Shown piece by piece: positions 21,639 to 32,110 of a DNA stretch of 64,000 nucleotides (position 1 is its first letter; each line of letters opens with the position of its first letter). Source of the DNA: Dermatemys mawii (lineage: Eukaryota > Chordata > Testudines > Dermatemydidae); contig ML677364.1 in assembly GCA_007922305.1 (NCBI GenBank), positions 15,328,606 to 15,392,605 of the forward strand. The letters run 5' to 3'. The translations under genes were made by a program, and so were the position numbers. The notes under the pieces are model-generated. The model was not told the DNA's origin and did not search any database. It saw only the letters and a list, made by a program, of their open reading frames with translations.

Positions 21639-23630
21639 ATGACTCCACGTGCCATGCCTCCTCGCAATAGGCGATCCCCAGCATGGAGCAATAGTGAGGT
21701 GCTGGACCTCATCAGCTGTTGGGGAGAAGAGGCTGTTCAGTCTCAGCTGCGGTCTAGCCGCAGGAATTTTGACACCTATGGGCAGATATCACGGGCCATG
21801 GCAGAAAGAGGCCATGAGCGGGACACTCTGCAGTGCCGTGTTAAGGTAAAGGAGCTTAGGAATGCGTATCGCAAAGCCCGCGAGGCAAACGGCCGCTCCG
21901 GGGCAGCCCCGGTGACTTGCAGATTTTATAAGGAGCTGCACGCGATACTTGGTGGTGATCCCACGGTCACTCCATCGACCACCACGGACACTTCCCAGCC
22001 CACCAGTGAAGGGGGGGGGTGAGGAGGAGGACGAAGACCAGGAGGATGAAGAAGAGGAGGAGGATGAGGACGAGGCGGCAGCGACCCAGGGCACGGAGGA
22101 GTCCCTGGACGCATGCAGCCAGGAGCTCTTCTCAACCCAGGAGGGCAGCCAGCCACAGCGTCCGACGGTTGCAGGGGCCAGCTCAGCAGCGGATTGCGGA
22201 GGTAAAGCTGCTTTTCTATGGGGAAGGCTGGCAGCTTGGGGTGGAAAGGGATGAGGGGGGCATTCCACCTGGAGCTCTTCTCAAGCCAGGAGGAGGGCGG
22301 CCAGCCACAGCGTCCGGCGGTTGCAGGGGCCAGCTCAGCAGTGCATTGCGGAGGTAAAGCTGCTTTTCTATGGGGAAGGCAGGCAGCTTGGGGTGGAAAG
22401 GGATGCTTGCATGCTTGCCTACATGTGGAATAGAGCATTGATGTAGTCTATCACATCGCGGTAGTCATCATCAGTAATCTCTTCAAAGGTCTCAATAAGA
22501 GCACTTGCAATGCGCCTGCGCAGGTTTCCCGGGAGAGCCAGCGTGGTCCCCGTCCCGGTCACGGTCACTAGTCCCTGCCACTGTGCTACAATGGGTGGGA
22601 GGAGCATTGCTGCACATAGGCAAGCTGCATATGGCCCTGGGCGGAAGCCGCATCTTAATAAAATCCCTTCTCTTTGCTCCTCAGTGACTCGAAGCAACGA
22701 GATATCTTCCAGGACAAACACCTACGGAGAATGTTGGAACAGTGTTCAGAGTAGGGCTCCTGCCACTTCCCGGCACTCCACACACACCCCCACCCCCGCC
22801 ACAGCTTTTCAGGGCAGGAAAGAAATCCTTCCCCCTGCCTGCTGCTCACACTGTGGCTCCTGCAACNNNNNNNNNNGGCACAGCTGTTCTTGGCCAGGGA
22901 AAAAATCATTTCCCTTGCCTCTGGAGTCCACTCACCATGGCAGGGGCTCCGTTGCTGTATCTGTGCTGTGTGCGGGACAGGCAAACGGGGAATGCAGGGG
23001 AATGATAGGCATGTCTGCTCTTTACAAGGGAACCACTGTTAAATGTATCTTTTTATTTTAGAAGGGTCGTCCTTCACCCCTTCGCCATCGCTCTTATCAG
23101 CAGCTGAGAGGCTCAGGCAACTGAGGAAGCGGCCACGAAGGAGCAAAGAGGATCTTGTACAGCAAGTAATGCAACAGGCTGTAACGGAGAATCGAGTTGC
23201 ACAGAGGTGGAGGGAGAATGAGAGCAAGTTGAGGGAGAAGGCGCGGAAGGAGAACGCGATTCACCACCAGAAAAGCACCGACAAGCTGCTCTCATTACTG
23301 CAGCTTCAATTGCAGACTATGCAGCGGCTTGTCACCCTTCAGGAGGAGAAGCTCCGCACCCACCACCCCAATTATCATTTGCCCCAACTCCCTTCCCCTT
23401 CTTTGCTTCTGTACCCTCCAGGCCACTATCATCAGCCAAATGGTTATCACCATCCACAGCTGCCTCCAACCCCTCTGTCTTCACCGAACAACCCCCAGAC
23501 CCCAGACCATTATCCACTGCAGTCTACCCCTAATAACATGCCTTACTGCCCTCCGCAAATGGGGTTCGGGGGACATGGCCACTGTGAGGGCACTGGAGAC
23601 TCAGAGACCCGGACATACTCCGATCTCTGA
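21639..23630 (+). CDS. Harbinger Myb/SANT-like DNA-binding protein, two exons, one frameshift
   Basis: Accessory protein of the Harbinger transposon. In studied members it binds element ends and carries the transposase into the nucleus. Exon 1 starts at ATG 21639. A trihelix-type Myb/SANT-like domain covers roughly residues 10-105 (SPAWSNSEVLDL, then CRVKVKELRNAYRKAREANG and CRFYKELHAILGG). After nine G at 22011-22019 the frame is shifted by one base and ends in TGA. In the next frame an acidic Glu/Asp stretch continues to CAAVDCG-type residues and a donor, GGAG|GTAAAG at 22201/22202. The acceptor TTTTATTTTAG ends at 23061. Joining them is in phase and gives GEGSS. Exon 2 (23062-23630) encodes a basic then coiled-coil region (RLRQLRKRPRRSK, then Gln/Leu/Lys-rich heptads) and a Pro/His-rich tail. 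The frameshift may be real or a homopolymer error. AATAAA follows at 23740. Confidence 0.82.
22011..22019 (+). other. G9 homopolymer with apparent frameshift
   Basis: The Myb-domain frame and the following acidic-region frame differ by one base across this run. One G fewer would keep them continuous. Runs of this kind are frequent sites both of slippage mutation and of sequencing error. Confidence 0.7.
22121..22410 (+). repeat. Tandem duplication containing the splice donor
   Basis: CAGCCAGCCACAGCGTCCG...GGAGGTAAAGCTGC occurs at about 22145-22210 and again, with few differences, at about 22295-22363. The unit is about 150 bp. The first copy ends exon 1 of the Myb-like gene at 22201, and the second supplies an equivalent donor (exon end 22353). 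The sequence between would lie in the intron if the first donor is used. Confidence 0.8.
22202..23061 (+). other. Predicted intron of the Myb-like gene
   Basis: Bounded by GT at 22202 and AG at 23060-23061, with a phase-1 junction that joins the acidic and coiled-coil regions. It contains the duplicated donor, the ten-N gap and a minus-strand open frame (22419-22721) noted in the findings. Confidence 0.7.
22867..22876. other. Assembly gap (10 N)
   Basis: Ten unresolved bases in the intron of the Myb-like gene. The true length is unknown. Confidence 0.99.
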
Positions 23631-23739
23631 CTGACCCCATGACACCCCCATTGCACCTCCCCTGCCTTCCCCCTCACATGCATCACAATATTTTCTTTCA
23701 GCAACCGAAGTACCTGTTCAATACATGAATTGTCTTCTT

Positions 23740-23759
23740 AATAAATTGGTTTCTTTATT
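23740..23759. terminator. Closely spaced convergent poly(A) signals
   Basis: AATAAA on the plus strand (23740-23745) serves the Myb-like gene, whose stop is at 23630. AATAAA on the minus strand (plus-strand TTTATT, 23754-23759) serves the transposase, whose stop is at 23851. Only eight bases separate the hexamers. Confidence 0.65.
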
Positions 23760-23850
23760 AAGTGTACATACATTATTACAGGCTACAGAAAAGCAGATGC
23801 CTGTTCCTGTTAAAAGAATGCTCCCTCCCTCCCTCCATCTGCACCTCACT

Positions 23851-25092
23851 TTAGAACTGGCTTTCAGCCTCAAAATGCTCCCTCAAGGCTTCCCTGATCC
23901 TAACAGCCTCGTGCTGGTCCCCTCCAAGAACCCTGCTCTCTGGCTGGGCATATGTGGCCTCCAGGCGTTGAACCTCCGAGGACCATGCCTGAGTGAAGCC
24001 TTCGCCCTTCCGCTCACAAAGATTATGTAGGGCACAGCATGCGGAAATAACCGCGGAGATACTACCCTTGGCCAAGTCTAGCCTCCCATAAAGACAGCGC
24101 CAGTGCGCCTTGAGACGCCCAAAAGCACACTCCACAGTCATTCGACACCGGCTAAGCCTGTAGTTGAACCTTTCCTGACTGCTGTCCAGGCTCCCTGTGT
24201 AGGGTTTCATGAGCCAGGGCATTAAAGGGTAAGCAGGGTCACCAAGAATCACTATGGGCATTTCCACTTCCCCCATGGGGATCCTCTGGTCTGGGAAAAA
24301 AGTCCCGGCTTGCAGCTTCATGAACAGGCCGGTGTTGCGGAAGATGCGTGCGTCATGCACCTTTCCAGACCAGCCAGCGTTAATGTCAGTAAAACGCCCA
24401 CGGTGATCCACAAGCGCCTGGAGAACCATGGAGAAGTACCCCTTTCGGTTAACGTACTCCTCAGCTAGGTGGGCGGGCGCCAGAATAGGTATATGGGTCC
24501 CATCTATCGCCCCTCCACAGTTAGGGAAACCCATTTCTTCAAAGCCAGCCACGATGTCATGCACGTTATCCAGAGTCACGATTTTTCGTAGCAGGATGCG
24601 ATTAATGGCCCTGCACACTTGCATCAGCACAACTCCAACGGTCGACTTTCCAACCCCAAACTGGTTGGCCACCGATCGGTAGCTGTCTGGTGTAGCCAGC
24701 TTCCAGATCACGATAGCCACCCGCTTCTCCACCGGGAGGGCAGCTCTCAGTCTGGTGTCCTTGCGCCGCAGGGCAGGGGTGAGTTCAGCACACAGTCCCA
24801 TGAAAGTGGCTTTTCTCATTCGAAAGTTTTGCAGCCACTGCTCGTCATCCCAGACTTGCATGACGATGCGATCCCACCACTCTGTGCTCGTTTCCCGTGC
24901 CCAGAAGCGGCGTTCAACAGCCGTGAGCATGTCCGTTAATGAGACAAGAAGCTTCATGTCAAATGCATTCACCGCTTCGATCTCGTCTTCAGACTCATCA
25001 CTGTCATCCTGCATGTCAAGGAATAACTCCACTGCACACAGAGATGTGCTGGCGACAGTCGTCAGCATGTTCCTCAGCAGTTCTGGATTCAT
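23851..25092 (-). CDS. Harbinger transposase (HARBI1-type DDE nuclease), intact frame
   Basis: Catalyses cutting and rejoining of the transposon. The first ATG of the frame is at 25092 (MNPELL), giving 413 residues; the open frame extends upstream but begins with GTG. An N-terminal region with an acidic patch (DDSDESEDEIEA) leads into a helix-turn-helix at about residues 118-165 (LPVEKRVAIVIWKL, then YRSVANQFGVGKSTVG). The DDE domain follows. The catalytic acids can be placed as Asp197 in GGAIDGTH, Asp285 in ILGDPAYPL and Glu321 in RMTVECAFGRLK, with D87D35E spacing. KVHDARIF is also present. Length and motif order match HARBI1-like transposases. There are no internal stops and no intron is needed. 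It is convergent with the Myb-like gene. The host gene HARBI1 is related, but TIRs and TSD show this copy is the transposon gene. Confidence 0.93.
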   Translation of the reverse strand: MNPELLRNMLTTVASTSLCAVELFLDMQDDSDESEDEIEAVNAFDMKLLVSLTDMLTAVERRFWARETSTEWWDRIVMQVWDDEQWLQNFRMRKATFMGLCAELTPALRRKDTRLRAALPVEKRVAIVIWKLATPDSYRSVANQFGVGKSTVGVVLMQVCRAINRILLRKIVTLDNVHDIVAGFEEMGFPNCGGAIDGTHIPILAPAHLAEEYVNRKGYFSMVLQALVDHRGRFTDINAGWSGKVHDARIFRNTGLFMKLQAGTFFPDQRIPMGEVEMPIVILGDPAYPLMPWLMKPYTGSLDSSQERFNYRLSRCRMTVECAFGRLKAHWRCLYGRLDLAKGSISAVISACCALHNLCERKGEGFTQAWSSEVQRLEATYAQPESRVLGGDQHEAVRIREALREHFEAESQF

Positions 25093-25349
25093 TGCAGCAC
25101 TCGACAATGGAAGACGGAGCGTGCCTTGCTGAAACCCTTGAAAGATGGCGCCGGAGGTGGAAGGAAACACAGGGATTGCTGGGATATGCCAAAAAGCATC
25201 ATGGGTAGTTCAAACAGGATATAGAATGCCCCACAAGTGACGCCCCCCCTACCACAAGGCATTGCGCCAGATCAGGAAGAGGTGTACTGTGGGATACATG
25301 CCCTAATGCGCTGCTCTTAATGCTGTATTAAGTGCCGCAAATGTGGCCA

Positions 25350-25445
25350 TGCTATAACGCTGGAGCATCTCAGTGTGGACATACAATAGCGCTATTACTA
25401 TTGCTGTATAAGGCGACCGCTATAACCAATAGCACTATAATCTTG
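25350..25445. promoter_or_regulatory. Right subterminal palindromic array and transposase upstream region
   Basis: CTATAACGC, CAATAGCGCTATTA, CGCTATAACC and AATAGCACTATAA repeat the motif seen at the other end. This stretch is also immediately upstream of the transposase gene, so binding there could affect its transcription; that is inference. Confidence 0.55.
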
Positions 25446-25465
25446 TAAGTGTAACCATACCCTCA

Positions 25466-27641
25466 GTGAAGTCTTATCTTCCCAGCCCACTGACATAGCC
25501 TACTAATACATATGGAAAAAGGTGCAATCACAAAGGACAAAGTTAATGAGCATTGACATGGATCTTGGTCCTTCAGGCTGTGGAACTTCACCCTTCACTC
25601 AGTTAAAGGGGCATGCTTTTGCCCCTACTCTCTGTCTGCTGTTACTGTTAACTACTGGTACTCTGCAGCAAAAGAACACCCTGTAGCATGAAAATAGTGA
25701 ACAGCACAAAGGGCCCTTTCTTCATTCTTCTCAACTTCTCCTAAACCTGACTGTCATTAGGCTTGATGTAGACAGAATGAAGAACTAAATCTCGTATAAT
25801 GTGTAGAAGTCACACAGCATTATGCCATCTGATTTTCCTATCAAATTCAACGCTAAACATCTTACCCTTCCATCTTACCTTTTCTTTCTATGTGTCAATA
25901 CTATTGTAAATAACACAGAGTAGGGGATAAGGCTAGATATCTTGGAGGCTGGTCCAAAGCCTATTGAAGACATTGGGAATATTTTCAATTACTTGAACTG
26001 GGTTTGCATCAGGCCTGTGGTCACACAGGGTAGGTCTTCACCACCCACCGGATTGTTCATTTAGGCCGGTTTGGGGATTGGAGGAAAGGATTCAGTCTTC
26101 TACGAAGTTTCAGATGTACAGTTTTGAAAATGCGAAAAAGAACTCTTGTTCAGAAAACAGCACATACAAAAATAATGTGACATTGGTGAGTCTACTGCTA
26201 TGGATCATGTAAACCACCTCAAAACTGACAGTTGGGGGAAAAAAACAAAAACAAAAAAACCAGTCCCAGCTTGGCAACTTTTTACAATTGGGCCTGACAT
26301 TCAAGGGCATGAGAGAGAGAGAGACCAACTGATTCTCTGTCTCTGGGGGCATTGTGCAGTCAGCAATAGCTATGGTAGGGTCCTAAGAAGTTGGTGGGAA
26401 TTGCAGTAAAGGGGAACAGCTGTATTAATACTCAGCACTCTTGCCTGTAGCAGGGCAGTTATTGTACTAAATAAATGGAGATTTGGGGGAGAAGGGAGGA
26501 TGGGAACAGAATTAATTTTGGGGAAGTGATTTCTCAATAGGGAACACAAGGAGAAAACGGGGGGAAATGAAGGAACAAAGGATCATAGGTTGCTGCTTCT
26601 CCCCCAAAATGCTGTATGTGTGTAGAAACTGCTGGCATCTGGGTCTCGCAAAAGAAGGCAACTGCAGGTAAGTGGGAGCTATTTACTGGGGGTGAGGCTT
26701 TTAGGAAAGGAATGGTTGTCCCCCTTCAATTAGTTCTATTTTTTAGCTGAGCCCTCAACATTCTGTAACTCTGAGACTGGAGATGGTTTTTTATACTCAT
26801 CTAAACTTCTGGACGCAAACACCTCCCTCTTCCTGGGCAGTCCTCAAAACCCCATCTTCAGGGACAATTCTGTAAAATTTTTGTAAAATTTTACCACTTA
26901 TGCTCTAGCAAAGGCTGTATGAGCAGTGATAGATGCAAATATTGTCTGGATGGAAAGAACAGAACCTAAGATCAGGAACCTTTGTATTGAATAGCACTTG
27001 GAAAAATGAAAAAGTGCAATCTCTAAATTTTACTTAGCAATTGCAGAGTTTCTGAGCTGACCCTGTAATTATAACAGAGTAAGTTCAGATGTGAGAGGTC
27101 ATTGTTGGGCACTAACACTTTATGCAGACTTGTACTCTGAACCTTGTTTTCCTGCTGGGAAAATTAATTATGTGATTGTCTCTGCTTGAAATTAACACAG
27201 TCCTAACCTTTTCACATGAAGAGATCAAACACTCCCACAAGACTTGCAAATTACTCCTCTAAATGAGGGTCTCTTTTCTCCCCTGTAGAAATAATTAGTT
27301 CACTTTGGTATGACATATTAGTACCATCATTATTCAATTCAAACATTCTGGAAGATTTTCTTTTGTTCTTTTTTTTTGTATTAAAGTTTTTACTAAGTTT
27401 AATTAGAAAGTGTACAAAGTACCTAGGATAAAAAAGATTTCTCAGTACAGATCCCAATCCAAATTTACCATGTATTTTGTATGTAAATAATAAAGCATAA
27501 AAATCATAGCAAGGTTGTCATAACTTTAATCTTTGTATTTTATATACGTGTCTATGTGTAGATAGCATATCCACATTATAGTTTCTTGCCACTTTTCAAT
27601 GACTGGCAACTGATTTCTATGTTCCTTCTGAGTTAGAATTA
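25466..27641. other. No recognisable feature
   Basis: Unique-looking AT-rich sequence beyond the Harbinger target site. No gene or repeat recognised. Confidence 0.45.
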
Positions 27642-27780
27642 GGGCTGGTTGAACATTTACCATTAAAACTGTTTTTCATTGGAAAATTGGGTTTGCAACT
27701 GAACATCTGCTCTCTGTGGAAATTTTTCATTTTTCATCAATAAACCAAACACCCCCAAAATCCTTTTTTTTTTTTTTCAG
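27642..27780. mobile_element. Partial MITE of the GAGCTGGTTGG family
   Basis: GGGCTGGTTGAACATTT matches the tip of the 19330-19773 element. The following A/T-rich text ends in a T13 run, and the opposite terminus was not found. Confidence 0.4.
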
Positions 27781-28930
27781 ATCAAACCAGAAATATGTTG
27801 GTCAAGAAGCCACCATGGTGCATCCTGGGAGTTGTAGTTCATTTGTCTCACATCCCCATTCTGCTCCATGGGACAGACTCCCCAGTTGGACTCCATCCCC
27901 CATGATACATCACCTCTCCCCACCAAGAGTGATATAAGGGTGGTTGAAAGAGCCTTGATACAAAAGAAATTAGAAGGGTATTTCTAGAAGAAAGTAGCCT
28001 GAACAGAATAGTGCTGATGGGAGTTGAAGGGAATTGACACTTACAATTGCTAATGGTCTAGGCTGGGACTTCCAGCAAGAGGGGGTGGGGGAGGAAATTC
28101 CCCTTCTGTGGCCCCTGCACCAACATGCAAATAGATTGTTCAGCCCAGGAGGGGTAAGAAGAGGAATTATGGACCAGCAGGAATTAAAATATTGTGTGTC
28201 ACTGGGAGGGAACACGCTGATTAAACAGAGGAAGACATAGTATGGGGATGCTGAATATCTGGTTTGTTTTGTTAGACTGTCTAGCCTCCGAAAGGGCTGA
28301 AAGACAAATTGTTTAAAAACATGAGTCAACCAGCTTAGGGAAATTGAGGCAGCAGTGAAATCTGATGCCAGATCAGACAAAACCTTGGTAAAGAGCCACT
28401 GAATAAAAAAGAACTTTAAATGTGGTCTAAATTTGACATCTTTCTTTGTTTTTATCAGATTTCAGCCACTAAAGTACCCTGGAATTGCATAAGAGGGGTA
28501 AAATTTACAAAAATCATCACATATCAGAAATTTTATACATTGTATTTTGCAGAATTTTCAATAAATATGTTTATTCAGTGGACCTCAGCTTACCCCCTCC
28601 CACAATTATGAAAGGGAAAAAAAGTCTGTTTAGAATGTCTCCCTAAAATATTTTGCTTGGGCCTGGCTTGCAATGAGCAGTCGTTTCACCTTTAGAGTCC
28701 TGTGGATCCCAGAATTCTATAGGACGCCATGGCTATCTGTGAAGATGTCCCAGGAATAACCAAGATCAGGTACCAAATCAATGACTACACAACCCAATTC
28801 TGGCTAGCTGACCTCATGCATCTGTTGAAGCCATAAGACAGTTTGACTACTCTTTTGCACTGTAGGATGTACATTACAGTAGAAAAATAAAAAATATGAT
28901 TAATCTACAAAATAATGGGTGCATTTCCCA
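27781..28930. other. No recognisable feature
   Basis: The 136-residue minus-strand frame at 27970-28380 lacks recognisable motifs. No repeat identified. Confidence 0.45.
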
Positions 28931-29028
28931 GACCTGAAGAAGCGCTCTGTGTAAGCTCAAATGCTTGTCTCTCTCACCAACAGAAGTTGGTCAAATAAAA
29001 TATATCTCCTCACCTACCTTGTCTCTCT
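28931..29028 (+). repeat. Interspersed repeat, family B copy 1
   Basis: GACCTGAAGAAGCGCTCTGT, CTTGTCTCTCTCACCAACAG and AGAAGTTGGTC are shared, in inverted order, with 41671-41830. I recall this as a common reptile repeat. Class not assigned. Confidence 0.65.
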
Positions 29029-29114
29029 AAAAATGAGGCAGATCCTCAGCAGATGTAAATTGTCATAACTTCATTGAAGTCAGTGGAATTATGACAATAT
29101 ATTTCAGCTGAGGA

Positions 29115-29228
29115 AAGGGGTGCTGGAACTAAGGGTGCTGGCTTGAAGTAGTTTCCATCATATACAGAATTTACAGTTTTGTTCATGGCTTTCGGCATCC
29201 CCACGTACAAGTTGTTTCAACACCACTG
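29115..29228 (-). mobile_element. Small hAT-type MITE (114 bp)
   Basis: GGGGTGCTGGAAC and GTTTCAACACCACTG form the tips. The flanks GCTGAGGA (29107-29114) and GCTGAGAA (29229-29236) are a 7 of 8 duplication. The interior (TTCCATCATATACAG, TTTACAGTTTTGTTC) is the inverse of the copy at 35213-35349, so both belong to one family. Confidence 0.75.
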
Positions 29229-29236
29229 GCTGAGAA

Positions 29237-31112
29237 TCTGCTTTTGAACTTAAGTTAGAGACCTTCCCTTACACCAGCTCAAAATTCAGCATGTTTCTAT
29301 CACTTTCATTTCCTTTGCTCGAGAAAAGGAACAAGTTTAACTTTGGGAAAACTCACAATATCATCTTTGTTACAGGTAGGATCATCCAGTGGGAGTGGTA
29401 AGAAGAAAGGTCCAGTGAACCATAGCCCCCCAGAAACTCCATGGTGTACCCAAAATGGGCTCAACACACACACACACACAGACACACTGATTAGTAAGCT
29501 AAAGTGACAAGAAAATTAATACATACAAATATTTTGGTTTAAACATTGGCTTACAGAGAATCATGCCATTTTATTTGTTCTAACCTAAACTTACTTTCTA
29601 ATTTTGCTTTTCAAATACTTAAAGCATTAAGCTAGTGTTTAGCAATACGCTTTCCATTAACTTTAAGGGACTAGCATGCTAAAAAAAATTGAGTTTGCTG
29701 CACAAAACAAATTAGAGACAGCGTTAGACCTATCAGGAACACAGATGTTTGCCAGTGGCAATGATACAATTTTCATCTTATTGGAATAATGTGAATGCCC
29801 TATTAAAAACAAATGGGAGTGGAGTAACATTTCCATACTTCTGGATGGTGCCAGTCCTGGCACCTGTTAGATAATGTCAAAACAACATAAAAGATTCTGT
29901 ACCATGCAACAAACAAAAGGTTAGAAATATGAAACAAGAGATTGGGGATGGATGTGTTGTCTTATTTGTATGTTACAAACATATTTACTGAACACAGTAC
30001 AAAATGTACAATATAATAAAGTGTAGATGGAGGGACTGAGCCCCATTTTCTTCCTTTAAAAATCTTTCATGCACGTATCAAAGTGGAAAGTTACAAAAAC
30101 ATTTTTTTCCTCCAGCAGATAATTTTGCACAAACTCCTAAAGATCAAAGTCAAGTCAAGAAATAAATGGCATCTGAAATGACAAGGCATCTTAGCCACTT
30201 GAGAGTCCCAGAGGCAGCCCTAGAGCCAACAACATGATGGCCTGTGGAACTGCCAAAGGATCCAGATGGCAACACTGAAAGAAAAACTGCGATGGCAAAC
30301 ATTCAGACAAAGAGTCACCTGTGGCCTATGTTTTCGTCTGAGTGCTGCTGACATCAGTGCCAGAGGAAGAAAGATGAGAACAAATACAAACTCCTTAGGC
30401 ATGCAAGATCCCCACTGAAGTCATTCAGTTTCATCTGCATCTTCATGCTAGTATTAGGTGCCAGTATTGTACTGTATTCTTTAGTTGTCTTTAGCTGACC
30501 AACATGTACAAGTTAACAAACTGAGCAACAGGCCCTGAAATGTCTAATGAGCACTCAGGAGTCAGGTATGTCAGAAGCCACTTCAATGGCCTAACCACCT
30601 GGCTCATTCTGAATCAGGCCTGGCTCCTGGACACTTCTAGGTCACACGAAGCATACCCAGTGCTTAAGACAGGTATTATTTAACTGTTATAGTGCAGAAG
30701 TTACTGGAGGCTTGGTCAGGATTAGAATGCTTTTGTGCTAGAGGAAGTACAAAACCAAAGGAAGAAATGATTCCTGCCCCACAGTTACTTCTGTAGTCTA
30801 GCCCAGCATAGTTGTTCTCTCCTCTTTTACGTAATCACTTGGTTCAGTGCTCCATTTTGAGCCCAATGCTACTTAAAATACTATCAGAATAACATCTTGT
30901 AAATGAAATGTAAATGAAATACAAGGGGATAGTACTTTAAATAGAAGTGATGAATCTGGCAGAATACTAAGAATGGTGAATGCAATGCCCTCAGGCATGC
31001 TCTTTTGTCTGTGACTAGGACGAGGCACAATCAGACCTATTGCACAACTGAGATAGTTCTGTAAGTATTATGCAACACTTACTTGAAAAAGACAATTACT
31101 CTGTAGCACAGC
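29237..31112. other. No recognisable gene; (CA)n near 29464-29480
   Basis: Contains a short CA microsatellite. Otherwise unique-looking sequence with no recognised element. Confidence 0.45.
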
Positions 31113-31120
31113 ACTTAGTA

Positions 31121-31305
31121 CAGGCCTGCACAACATGCGGCCCGGGGGCCACATGCGGCCCCTACGGGCTCACTGTGCGGCCCGTGGGGGGTGAGTAGGG
31201 GTGGGGCAAGCCAAGCGGTGGGGTGGGGGAAAGTGGAGGGGGTGGGGCGCAGCTGGTTTTTTGCGGTAATATGGCCCTCGCTGCTTTCCGGGTTGTGCAG
31301 GCCTG
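31121..31305. mobile_element. hAT-type MITE (185 bp)
   Basis: Opens CAGGCCTGCACAAC and closes GTTGTGCAGGCCTG, a perfect 14-bp inverted repeat. The perfect 8-bp duplication ACTTAGTA lies at 31113-31120 and 31306-31313. Interior GC-rich with repeated TGCGGCCC. Perfect TIRs and TSD suggest it is among the younger insertions here. Confidence 0.93.
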
Positions 31306-31578
31306 ACTTAGTAAAATGTGGCTTATAAGAAATCTGAACCTGTAATAATCTTGGTGTTTCACTTGCATCATTCTGAAATTAGTTTCCATACAAATAGCTC
31401 ACCTAGCAATCAATGTTTATGCCTGCGGTAATTCAGAGATGAGACAGTGATTTAAAACTACATTCTCCGTAATAACCGATATATTGAAGCCCCATATATT
31501 TGCAAATATTGTTGAAATGCTTTACAGGACTTCACTGGACTTAATTCGTAACAGTATCTATAAGTAGGTAAATAACAC

Positions 31579-32095
31579 TGTGATGGGGGCAGAGAAGGGG
31601 TTAAGGAAAGCCAGTGGGCCTACCCAGGCCTGCACTTCTATACCTGCAGCCCATGCCAAGCCTCAAGAGGGAATAAAAGAGGAGGAGTCTGGCTCAATTC
31701 AGGGCTGACTGGCCACGAAGGAGGGTTGAACTTTGCCTCTCTGCATGAAGGAACCCTCACCAGCAGTGTCGCGGAGAGATGGGCCTGCTAGTTAGAGCAG
31801 CTCTTAGGCCCCAAAGACTGAGCAATGCATTATTCAGAGACTGTTAGAGAGCCAAGCAAAAGCCCAAAGCAAAGAGCAGAAATGCCCCCTGGGAGACTGG
31901 GGGATGTTCCAATATTGATTTATGTTTTTACGTTTTGTTATAGATCATTTGGGCTGAGCCTCTCAATCCCACTCAGAAGAGGACAAGACTGAAGGGACAA
32001 TTAGCTGGTGGGCCACAGCTCGGTGGACACTGGAGATAGAGACTCCTACCCTCCCCATGGCACTACAAACTCTGGGATGAAAAGCAATTAACTGT
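31579..32095 (+). mobile_element. Possible solo LTR
   Basis: Starts TGTGATGGGG and has a TATA-like AATAAAAGAGG near 31671, then text resembling a transcribed leader. I could not find a matching end or target duplication. It abuts a CR1 copy at 32111. Assignment rests on general architecture and partial recall. Confidence 0.35.
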
Positions 32096-32110
32096 TATAC
32101 GACATGTAGG

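Larger units (their letters stand above)
21171..25462. mobile_element. Complete Harbinger DNA transposon (4292 bp)
   Basis: The tips GGCCATGGTTACACT and AGTGTAACCATACCC form a terminal inverted repeat with three mismatches. They are flanked by TCA on both sides (21168-21170, 25463-25465), the 3-bp duplication typical of the PIF/Harbinger superfamily. Inside are the two genes this superfamily requires: a Myb/SANT-like DNA-binding gene (plus strand) and a HARBI1-type DDE transposase gene (minus strand), arranged tail to tail. Palindromic ATAGCGCTAT motifs are repeated just inside both ends. Only the ten-N gap in the Myb intron is unresolved. Confidence 0.95.

Noticed and set aside
21949..22438. 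Long minus-strand Ser/Pro-rich frames opposite the Myb-like gene
   Set aside because: They mirror the acidic Glu/Asp codons of the plus-strand gene and the tandem duplication, and are shadows.
25093..25170. Upstream extension of the transposase frame by 26 codons
   Set aside because: The extension starts at GTG; the first ATG in frame is at 25092, which fits the family start better.
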